From: Marinobacter sp. X15-166B
GTDB lineage: Bacteria > Pseudomonadota > Gammaproteobacteria > Pseudomonadales > Oleiphilaceae
Length of the DNA stretch: 64,000 bases
Direction of reading: 5' to 3'
Assembly (NCBI RefSeq): GCF_001752365.1
Contig: NZ_MEIY01000001.1
Location: forward strand, 2,162,473 to 2,226,472
In this document: in pieces, positions 41,619 through 47,871 of the stretch
How positions within the stretch are numbered: the first letter of the stretch is position 1
How the letters are laid out: each line of letters starts with the position of its first letter
Position numbers and translations under genes: made by a program
The notes under the pieces: model-generated
Databases searched by the model: none
What the model saw: only the letters and a program-made list of their open reading frames with translations
What the model was told of the DNA's origin: nothing

Positions 41619-42002
41619 TCACGCCTCCACCATCAAATCATCCATATCCACCTGCAGCGCTTCCGCCAGCGCTCTTAGCACCTTGGCTGAGCCTGACTTG
41701 CTGCCGGCTTCAATCTGACTGATGTAAGACTTGCCAACATTGGCGGAGTTGCCCAGAGCCTCTTGAGTCAGGCCACGGTATTCACGCCAGACTTTAAGTG
41801 GGTGATCGTCTCCCGCTATAAGGCGGGCAGCCACATCACTTGGTATCGCCTCATCCTCACCGCTGACCAGTTCCTGCATGGCTGCGCTGGCATCCGCTGC
41901 GTCCCGCACATCTTCCGCCAGCGCCAATAGGTTCAGGTATTCGTCGTAGGGCAGCACGGCATACTCCGGCTTTCCCTCGCGTTCAATAATTTGTACGTTC
42001 AT
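41619..42002 (-). CDS. Antitoxin, HTH (HigA/XRE-like)
   Basis: 127 aa. N-terminal 'EYAVLPYDEYLNLLALAED' antitoxin-like segment, then an XRE HTH ('WREYRGLTQEALGNSANVGKSYISQIEAGSKSG'; cited in part). Its ATG overlaps the toxin stop (ATGA). It should bind both toxin and their promoter. Orientation is opposite to the flanking early genes. Confidence 0.85.
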   Translation of the reverse strand: MNVQIIEREGKPEYAVLPYDEYLNLLALAEDVRDAADASAAMQELVSGEDEAIPSDVAARLIAGDDHPLKVWREYRGLTQEALGNSANVGKSYISQIEAGSKSGSAKVLRALAEALQVDMDDLMVEA

Positions 42003-42256
42003 TTGTAAACATCTCCTCTTGAACCAACCTTCAGCACCAAAACCACCAGCTCGCCATCATCAATGCTGCAAATGGCCCGGTAGCTACCTTGCCGCAAACG
42101 CCAATACGGTTCGCCCTTCATAGGCTTCCAGTCACCTTGATAGGTGTACGGGCTCCTGGCCATCGCTTCCAGCTCCCTCTGCAGCTTTTGCGCCTGCGCT
42201 TTGGGCATCTTCAGGATCGCCTTCAGGGCTGATTTCTTGTAGGTCAGTTTATGCAT
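41999..42256 (-). CDS. Toxin, RelE/ParE superfamily
   Basis: 85 aa. 'YKKSALKAILKMPKAQAQKLQREL', 'GEPYWRLRQGSYRAICSIDDG' and the terminal 'VLKVGSRGDVYK' are typical of RelE-type mRNA interferases. Upstream of its antitoxin (toxin first, as in higBA). Likely maintains the prophage or acts in defence from within the immunity region. Confidence 0.88.
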   Translation of the reverse strand: MHKLTYKKSALKAILKMPKAQAQKLQRELEAMARSPYTYQGDWKPMKGEPYWRLRQGSYRAICSIDDGELVVLVLKVGSRGDVYK

Positions 42257-42481
42257 GGGTGTAGTTTACTAGCTGGGTTTACTGATCGTCAACTTGTAGC
42301 AAGGCCATTCTCATGGCGTTTCCGCTCTCCAGGGCCTTGGGGAGCCTCCACCGCACAACTCTATAGACAGCCACCCAAAGAGCCGGGCTCAACGACTATC
42401 CAAGAGCCGGTGGTGTTTCCTCTCTGCAGGGCACCGTACCGACCAATTTGCGTGGGTCCGCAAAAAGGTTTAAACAAACAA

Positions 42482-42522
42482 TAGCAAAAGCTATTGACTA
42501 GCAGTATAGCCATTGCTATTGT
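42482..42522 (+). promoter_or_regulatory. Rightward early promoter with two operators
   Basis: TTGACT (42494-42499), 17 bases, TATTGT (42517-42522). The dyads TAGCAAAAGCTA (42482-42493) and TAGCCATTGCTA (42507-42518) flank the -35 and cover the -10. Their centres are 25 bp apart, exactly as for the first two cI/cro operators. Confidence 0.8.
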
Positions 42523-42555
42523 TTGGCCATGATTAACGCACACGGAGTCGAAATC

Positions 42556-42945
42556 ATGGGACGCAAAACAAGAATTTCATTTCCCCGCCTGGAAGTTGAG
42601 CTGGCGGACACGTCAACACTGCCAGCCCGCAGAGGGTTGGTTCTCAAGCTGGCCGCACGCGGCAAAAGCTCCAAAGAGATTGCCCGGGTGATGGGTATCT
42701 CTGCTGACACGGTCGAGTGGCACCTCAACGAACTGAAAGACCAGTTTCACGCTCGCAGCCGCCTGGACCTGATTAGCCAGGGCTGGATGCACGGCATTCT
42801 CCAGGTCCGGTCTGCAGTGTTGATCGCTGTATTCAGTATGTCGCTGGCGTCCCTGATGCCGACCGTTCGCTCACGCATACCTTCAAGACCGACCGCCAGC
42901 GCCGTACGCATTGGCAGAGACGGTTCTGCCAGCTTTTACGCTTAA
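42556..42945 (+). CDS. LuxR-type HTH regulator with hydrophobic tail
   Basis: 129 aa from the ATG at 42556 (GGAG 8 bases upstream); an ATG at 42529 is at the predicted transcription start. Residues 22-75 form a LuxR/GerE-like HTH ('RRGLVLKLAARGKSSKEIAR', 'MGISADTVEWHLNELK'). A hydrophobic segment follows ('SAVLIAVFSMSLASLMP'). First gene of the repressor-controlled early operon, so probably an early activator. Confidence 0.7.
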   Translation: MGRKTRISFPRLEVELADTSTLPARRGLVLKLAARGKSSKEIARVMGISADTVEWHLNELKDQFHARSRLDLISQGWMHGILQVRSAVLIAVFSMSLASLMPTVRSRIPSRPTASAVRIGRDGSASFYA

Positions 42946-42966
42946 TCGAATAAAGGAGCAGGGGCA

Positions 42967-43137
42967 ATGAGCACCATCGAACGTCTTACCTTCAATGGAA
43001 ACAAGCGCCCAATCATCGGCGCGACTAAATCCCGCCAGCTGGTGTCTGTTGAACTTGCAGGTATAGAAACCCGCACCAACGCCCAGCGCTTGGCGGACTA
43101 CGTTGCAAAGCGCACCAACATGGAGCAGTCGGCATGA
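42967..43137 (+). CDS. 56-aa early protein, function unknown
   Basis: Read directly from the sequence: GGAGCAGGGGCA precedes the ATG, and the TGA overlaps the next ATG (ATGA). Product begins MSTIERLTFNGNKRPIIGAT. Basic, no membrane segment. Part of a tightly packed early operon. Confidence 0.55.
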   Translation: MSTIERLTFNGNKRPIIGATKSRQLVSVELAGIETRTNAQRLADYVAKRTNMEQSA

Positions 43138-43322
43138 GCGTTAGCGGTTTGGGGCAGTTGAAAGAGCTGACAGATAGGGCGCGCAAGTCGCCGGTGTTGA
43201 TCGCATCGCAGGGCGGCGTATCGGTAATCATCAGTCACGGAGCGCCGGTCTACTTTGCAGGGTTCAGCGAAGTTAAGGCCACAGAGGCAGCGGCTGAGCT
43301 GGGCAAGCAGGAGGCGGCATGA
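43134..43322 (+). CDS. Small early protein, function unknown
   Basis: 62 aa. 'LKELTDRARKSPVLIASQGGVSVIISHGAPVYFAG' (cited in part) has the helix-strand-strand outline of Phd/YefM-type antitoxins, but without enough residues to assign it. Overlaps both neighbours by 4 bases. Confidence 0.5.
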   Translation: MSVSGLGQLKELTDRARKSPVLIASQGGVSVIISHGAPVYFAGFSEVKATEAAAELGKQEAA

Positions 43323-43621
43323 GCATCGTAGCAAAACTAAGTCAGGCGCACTGGCGGTCAGTCGGGCTGAAGTCAATCGTCGGCCTGGTGGATGAGATAA
43401 ACGAACTGGGCACTGGTGACACCCTGGCCCTGCGCCTCGACCCCAAGGGCGTGATCGTGTCCAGCTACGACTGCCACCAGCGCCAGTATTGGCAAGAAAG
43501 CGTGTTCTGGGACGACCCGCAATATCCGGCAAGGCTTTCTCAGCTGGTGGATCGGCTCGCGCAGATCAGAAGTGAAATGGAGCTCAACATGGAGAGCAAG
43601 AATGCTTGTGCTAACCCGTAA
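43319..43621 (+). CDS. Early protein, function unknown
   Basis: 100 aa. 'DTLALRLDPKGVIVSSYD' and an acidic C-terminal helix; no motif recognised. Its last 20 bases overlap the csrA-like gene, whose ribosome site lies within it. Confidence 0.5.
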   Translation: MSIVAKLSQAHWRSVGLKSIVGLVDEINELGTGDTLALRLDPKGVIVSSYDCHQRQYWQESVFWDDPQYPARLSQLVDRLAQIRSEMELNMESKNACANP

Positions 43622-43919
43622 GCGGGGCGAAACGGTGATGATTAAAGCGCCCGGGGTTGGGCTGATTACCCTGTCCGTTCTCTGGATTGGCGAAGATGCC
43701 CGGATTGACGTGAGCGGACCAGAAGAGGTGGTAGCTCCAAGGCGGGGCAGGTACCAGGTGGGCGATGTTATGGAGATCAGAGTGCCGGGGCAAGAGGTGA
43801 TCGAAGTGGTGGTTATGGAAATTAGCGGAAGTGTTCGCATCGGGTTCGATGCAGCGCCGGAAATTGCCATCGATCGGGAAGAGATCTACCGCAGGAAACT
43901 GGAAGAGGTGCAGGCGTGA
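43602..43919 (+). CDS. Single-chain tandem CsrA-like RNA-binding protein
   Basis: 105 aa from the ATG at 43602 (GGAG upstream); CsrA is normally about 61 aa. Residues 1-52 match a full CsrA ('MLVLTRKRGETVMI', 'RIDVSGPEEVVAPRRGRYQ'), and residues 53-101 match it again from strand 2 onward ('VGDVMEIRVPG', 'VRIGFDAAPEIAIDREEIYR'). CsrA works as a strand-swapped homodimer, so this looks like a fused dimer with one good RNA site (first-repeat beta1 with second-repeat 'DREEIY') and one degenerate site. It may redirect host Csr control during infection. Confidence 0.85.
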   Translation: MLVLTRKRGETVMIKAPGVGLITLSVLWIGEDARIDVSGPEEVVAPRRGRYQVGDVMEIRVPGQEVIEVVVMEISGSVRIGFDAAPEIAIDREEIYRRKLEEVQA

Positions 43920-44374
43920 AACAGACTCTGGTGATTCTTCGGGCGCTGAGAGTCCACGGAGAACTGAAAGCGGAGCAGCTGCTGGGGCTGCTGGCGGATG
44001 AGTTTGATAACCGCAAGCACCTGTCCGCAACCCTGGGGAACATGAAAAACGAAGGGCTGATCGTAAAAAGCAACCCGGGATTGTGGTCGATGACCGGGAA
44101 GGGCCGGGATCTTCTGGAGTCAGTGCCGACGATTGCCCAGAGCCTGCACCCGAGAGCCGAGGCGAAGCTCGAACCGGTGCCGGAGGCAGAGACACCCAGA
44201 CCCACCGATCTGCTGAGCCAGCTGCAGCAGCTGCTACCCGATGACAGCTCCCTGGTGGTTGAGGCGAGCGAATGCTTCTTTGTGTTTGCCCGTCAGCGGT
44301 TCGCCGTGGGCAGCAAGCGCGATCTGCAAACGCTGGTGGATGCCGCCAGCTTGTGGATTGGCGAGGTGGCGTGA
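43916..44374 (+). CDS. Winged-helix-like early protein
   Basis: 152 aa, GTG start overlapping the csrA-like stop. Residues 1-65 ('LVILRALRVHGELKAEQLLG', 'HLSATLGNMKNEGLIVKSNPGLWSMTGKG'; cited in part) form a winged helix. A Pro/Glu linker leads to a C-terminal domain with 'FFVFARQRFAVGSKRDLQTL'. Possibly a transcriptional regulator of the early operon. Confidence 0.55.
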   Translation: MKQTLVILRALRVHGELKAEQLLGLLADEFDNRKHLSATLGNMKNEGLIVKSNPGLWSMTGKGRDLLESVPTIAQSLHPRAEAKLEPVPEAETPRPTDLLSQLQQLLPDDSSLVVEASECFFVFARQRFAVGSKRDLQTLVDAASLWIGEVA

Positions 44375-44967
44375 TGGCCAAGCCTAAAAAACGCAGGACG
44401 AAAAAGCACAGCAACTGGGCGCGAGATCAACGGCTGTTTTCATCCAGCCATCTTTTCACCTGGGAGGGCCTGCTGAGCCCGGCTGACGGTTACCAGTACA
44501 CCACGGCGCAGGCGTTCATGCGCATGGGCGGCTGGTGCCCAATGGGTGAGGATCTGGCGCGCCACCTGCTGAATTACCCGCGTAACTGGATGATCGGCGT
44601 CAGAGCGCTGTGCAGAACCCCGGGCGGGGCCATGTGGATGGAGAGCCAGACATTCGATCTGCCGTCCCATCGCCTGTCAGACATCGATGACGCCTATCAC
44701 AAGTTACGGGCTGACGTGCTCAGCGCACAACGGACCGACCAGGTGTTCGATATGGGCTGGATTGCCCAGACGTGGAGAGGCGAGAAACCCCGCGACGATG
44801 TGGAGCTCTGGCACTACTACTACGCACCGCCAGCGATCATTGCCGAAGTGTGCAGCGATGAGCGCACCATCCGATCCATGGCAGGGCCGGGCTACAGCGT
44901 AGAGCGCTATGAAACGTGGCAACAGTCGAACCGGGATTATCTGGAAGAACGAAGGAAAGAATCTTAA
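44374..44967 (+). CDS. Early protein, function unknown
   Basis: 197 aa from the ATG at 44374 (TGATG overlap). A basic N-terminus (KPKKRRTKKHSNW) is followed by a Trp/Tyr-rich soluble domain ('LFTWEGLLSPADGYQYTTAQ', 'VELWHYYYAPPAIIAEVCSD'). No known motif. It directly precedes and is coupled to the methyltransferase. Confidence 0.55.
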   Translation: MAKPKKRRTKKHSNWARDQRLFSSSHLFTWEGLLSPADGYQYTTAQAFMRMGGWCPMGEDLARHLLNYPRNWMIGVRALCRTPGGAMWMESQTFDLPSHRLSDIDDAYHKLRADVLSAQRTDQVFDMGWIAQTWRGEKPRDDVELWHYYYAPPAIIAEVCSDERTIRSMAGPGYSVERYETWQQSNRDYLEERRKES

Positions 44968-45881
44968 TGGACGTAATCGATTTATTTTCAGGGGCTGGCG
45001 GATTCTCGACCGGCGCAGCGCTGGCCGGGTGCAACGTGGTCTGGGCGGCCAACCACTGGCCAGAGGCGGTGGAGTGGCACGCCAAGAACCACCCGGACAC
45101 CCAGCACTTGCTACAGGATCTCCACCAAGCGGACTGGTCACTGGTACCAGAGCACGACTTGATGCTGGCCTCTCCTTGCTGCCAGGGTCACAGCCGGGCG
45201 CGAGGCAAGGCCCACGGCAACCCGCAGCACGATGCTAGCCGGAGCACGGCCTGGGCGGTGGTGTCCGCCGCAGAATACCACCAGCCGCAGGTCGCAATTG
45301 TCGAGAATGTGCCGGAGTTTCTGGACTGGCGACTGTATCGCCCATGGAAGCTGGCCATGAAAGCCCTGGGATATTCGGTCAGCCCGCACGTTGTGGACGC
45401 CGCCGACCTGGGCGCGCCTCAAAATCGGGTGCGCATGTTCCTGGTACTCACAAAGACAAAGACCCCGCTGGTTCTGGATCTGCCCAAAATGGACCACAAG
45501 CCCGCCAGCAGCTTCATCGATTTTGACGCGGGCAACTGGTCGCAGATCGACAAACCAGGTCGGGCAAAGGCCACGCTTGAGCGGGTCAGGTCAGGCCGCG
45601 AGGCGTTCGGGGACCGGTTTTTGATTTCCTACTACGGAAACACAAAGACCGGGCGCAGCCTGAACCGACCCATCGGCACGATCACAACCCGGGACCGTTG
45701 GGCAATCATTGACGGTGGTCGCATGCGCATGCTGTCCCGGTTCGAGTGTCGGGACGCGATGAGCTTCCCCGATACCTACCAGCTGCCGGACAACCACCGG
45801 CTGGCCGTTCACCTGATGGGCAATGCGGTGTGCCCCGAGCCGGTAAAACGGATCATTCAGGCCGTCAAGGAGGCCGCGTAA
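44967..45881 (+). CDS. DNA (cytosine-5) methyltransferase
   Basis: 304 aa from the ATG at 44967 (TAATG overlap, AAGGAAAG upstream). Motif I 'DLFSGAGGFSTGA', motif IV 'SPCCQGHS' (catalytic Cys71), motif VI 'VENV', motif VIII 'QNRVRMFLV' and motif X 'GNAVCP' are all present. The target-recognition region (about residues 180-260) is short. No restriction enzyme is adjacent, so it is an orphan, probably protecting phage DNA from host restriction. The double Cys in motif IV is a variant. Confidence 0.9.
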   Translation: MDVIDLFSGAGGFSTGAALAGCNVVWAANHWPEAVEWHAKNHPDTQHLLQDLHQADWSLVPEHDLMLASPCCQGHSRARGKAHGNPQHDASRSTAWAVVSAAEYHQPQVAIVENVPEFLDWRLYRPWKLAMKALGYSVSPHVVDAADLGAPQNRVRMFLVLTKTKTPLVLDLPKMDHKPASSFIDFDAGNWSQIDKPGRAKATLERVRSGREAFGDRFLISYYGNTKTGRSLNRPIGTITTRDRWAIIDGGRMRMLSRFECRDAMSFPDTYQLPDNHRLAVHLMGNAVCPEPVKRIIQAVKEAA

Positions 45882-46183
45882 TGGCCATGACACCGGCAGA
45901 GCGGAAGCGCCGCCAGCGGGAGCGGGATAAACGTCTGGGCATGGCGACCTTTCAAATGGAGCTGGCCGAGAGTGAACGCCACAGCATCCGGAAAGGCGCG
46001 TCACGAATGGGCTTTGTGGATCAGACCGAATACCTGCTCTCCTTGGTGTATGCGGATTTAAAACGACCGGCAAAGCTGTCCTGTAACTATCCGAGCTGTG
46101 ATTGCCCGTTCGATTTGCCAGAGGGCGCGGCGTGTATGAAGGGCTATGAGATGAATGGAGTTACCGATGGATCCCAGGGTTGA
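45881..46183 (+). CDS. Small Cys-rich basic protein
   Basis: 100 aa from the ATG at 45881 (TAATG overlap). 'ERKRRQRERDKRLG' basic N-terminus, then a helical region, then 'CNYPSCDCPFDLPEGAACMKG' with four Cys, possibly a metal site. Function unknown. Confidence 0.5.
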   Translation: MAMTPAERKRRQRERDKRLGMATFQMELAESERHSIRKGASRMGFVDQTEYLLSLVYADLKRPAKLSCNYPSCDCPFDLPEGAACMKGYEMNGVTDGSQG

Positions 46184-46571
46184 AATTATTTATCGCATGG
46201 ACGACCTGCGGCGCGAAGCGATCGCAGAGCTGGCCAAAGTCACCGCGAAAGAGAGCGCTGCACGAATTGGGGTTCCCGTGCTGAGAGTGATAAACGCCCG
46301 GGCGGGCCGGCCTACCAGCTTGAACGACAAGCAGTTGGCCGAGGTCAAAAAAGATCACGACATCATGAAGGCGGCCGCCTTGAAGCGGCGCGAAAACTCC
46401 GTCGAGCAGATGTGCAAAGTTGCGCGTATGGGCTTCAACAAAGTTCACCGGATCATCAACACACGCGAGATCAGCGAAGAACAGGCTCAGGGGTTCTCTA
46501 ATACGCCCGCGTTTCGGTTCCTGACCATGCCGGCCCCTAAATCGGCTTGCCGTAATTCGAGGTACTACTAA
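46167..46571 (+). CDS. Small HTH-like protein, paralogue 1
   Basis: 134 aa from the ATG at 46167 (GGAG 7 bases upstream). Two helix-turn-helix-like segments ('ESAARIGVPVLRVINAR', 'QMCKVARMGFNKVHRII') precede the ending 'FRFLTMPAPKSACRNSRYY'. The next gene encodes a protein with the same plan and the same kind of ending, so this is a tandem duplication. Function unknown, probably DNA-binding. Confidence 0.6.
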   Translation: MDPRVEIIYRMDDLRREAIAELAKVTAKESAARIGVPVLRVINARAGRPTSLNDKQLAEVKKDHDIMKAAALKRRENSVEQMCKVARMGFNKVHRIINTREISEEQAQGFSNTPAFRFLTMPAPKSACRNSRYY

Positions 46572-46993
46572 TGCGCAGAAAATTGAAGGTAGGCGACATC
46601 GATCTGGAACTGCTGCATCGGCTTGATGATGTCCGCCAGCAAGCACGGGCTACGGTTGCGAGATACTCCGCAGCCAGAACCGCAAAGCGGCTCGGTGTGT
46701 CAGAGCAGATCATTGTCAGGGCGAGGGCCCGGGAGGCGACCAGCCTAACCGCTCAGCAGCAGGCTATCGTCGAAGCTGAGTATGAAATTGTACAAGCGGC
46801 GGCCGAAACCGCGGGGAACCACACCGCAGCAAAGATAGCGCAGATGGTGGGCTGCAGTGTCAGCCGTGTTAACCATGAGTCGAGGAAACGGCGAAAGGCG
46901 GTCGAGCTGGACGAGTTGCCAGCATCACCGGTGACCCGGTTTCTAACCCAGCCGGCCCCGCCGTCGGCGTGTTTTGAGTCGAGGTATTACTGA
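46571..46993 (+). CDS. Small HTH-like protein, paralogue 2
   Basis: 140 aa. 'AARTAKRLGVSEQIIVRARA' and 'AAKIAQMVGCSVSRVNHESR' correspond to the two helix-turn-helix-like parts of paralogue 1, and it ends 'TRFLTQPAPPSACFESRYY'. The two are much diverged in the middle. Start and stop overlap both neighbours. Confidence 0.6.
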   Translation: MRRKLKVGDIDLELLHRLDDVRQQARATVARYSAARTAKRLGVSEQIIVRARAREATSLTAQQQAIVEAEYEIVQAAAETAGNHTAAKIAQMVGCSVSRVNHESRKRRKAVELDELPASPVTRFLTQPAPPSACFESRYY

Positions 46994-47388
46994 TGAGTGT
47001 TAACAGAAAAGCTTTTGAGGCGTGGGCCGCATCTGAGCTACAGGTGAATAGTTTCGAGAGATATGGCAGCGGCCAGTATATGAGCGACATTGCTGAATAC
47101 GCTTGGCGCGGGTGGCAGGCCAACCATTTTGCGGAGGTCAGCAATATGGTTGAGCCAGATGGTGCCCTCACTGATGAGGGTACCAGTGCACAGGGTGCGG
47201 ATCCGGAGGGAGGGGCGAAAACTGAGGCGTTAATATTTAACAAGCAGGCAGAAATCATAGAGCTCGCAGCCAGTGAGTGCTTGCGATTGAAAAAGGTTTT
47301 TGGCGCTTCTAGTTTCGATGTTCTGCGGGAAATGGCGTGCATGCTGCGTGAGCGTGCCGACAAGGCGGGAGGTGAGCGAGGTGAGTAA
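46993..47388 (+). CDS. Early protein, function unknown
   Basis: 131 aa (TGATG overlap). N-terminal 'FEAWAASELQVNSFERYGSG' and 'AWRGWQANH' resemble small phage proteins of unknown role in recombination regions. An acidic Gly-rich linker leads to a C-terminal helix. No catalytic motif. Confidence 0.5.
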   Translation: MSVNRKAFEAWAASELQVNSFERYGSGQYMSDIAEYAWRGWQANHFAEVSNMVEPDGALTDEGTSAQGADPEGGAKTEALIFNKQAEIIELAASECLRLKKVFGASSFDVLREMACMLRERADKAGGERGE

Positions 47389-47545
47389 ATGGGTTAAAGC
47401 GTTTAAGTCTGTCGCCGCCTTTGTGGTCCTGGCGTATATAGGCGGCACCATGTTTGCGTTTGGCGCATATCGAGCAGCTGAAATCGTTGGCGTGATTGTC
47501 GTCGTTGACGAGTCCGGCTGGAATGTTAAGAGAGGTGATCAGTGA
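47381..47545 (+). CDS. 54-aa membrane protein
   Basis: GTG start at 47381, 8 bases before the previous stop (GGGAGG upstream). One helix, 'VAAFVVLAYIGGTMFAFGAY', and a second hydrophobic stretch 'AAEIVGVIVVVD'. The TGA overlaps the next GTG. Function unknown. Confidence 0.5.
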   Translation: MSKWVKAFKSVAAFVVLAYIGGTMFAFGAYRAAEIVGVIVVVDESGWNVKRGDQ

Positions 47546-47871
47546 AGGTAACACTTCAACCCAGAATCGTGCGGGCGGGCCAGGCGCCCGCGTATTGCGG
47601 CATGGGCCGGGATATCTTTTCTAATGAAATCCGCCCGTTTATCAGTGAAATAGAGATAGGCGAGCAGGGTATTGGGTTTTGCCGGCTTGAATTGGACCGG
47701 GCACTGGACGAATATATTTCTCGGCGAGGGCGTGCTCCAGCCCGAGAATGGAGCAAGGAATTATGTCAAAAAACATCAGCGGGCTCACCCTTCGGGGTGG
47801 TGTCTGGCACATCGAGAAACGAATTAACGGACGGAGGCTTCGAGAAAGCACTGGCACGGGCAATCGGGTAG
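47542..47871 (+). CDS. Excisionase-like (AlpA/Xis-type) protein
   Basis: 109 aa from a GTG. 'RIVRAGQAPAYCGMGRDIFSNEIRPFISEIEIGEQGI' (cited in part) is the winged-helix pattern of phage excisionase-like proteins. The end 'FGVVSGTSRNELTDGGFEKALARAIG' resembles the tails of such proteins found before integrases. It overlaps the integrase gene by 109 bases, linking their expression. Confidence 0.65.
   Translation: MKVTLQPRIVRAGQAPAYCGMGRDIFSNEIRPFISEIEIGEQGIGFCRLELDRALDEYISRRGRAPAREWSKELCQKTSAGSPFGVVSGTSRNELTDGGFEKALARAIG

Noticed and set aside
42251-42484. 77-codon plus-strand frame before the early promoter
   Set aside because: No ribosome site, no recognisable sequence, and it overlaps the toxin gene start region; probably upstream regulatory DNA.
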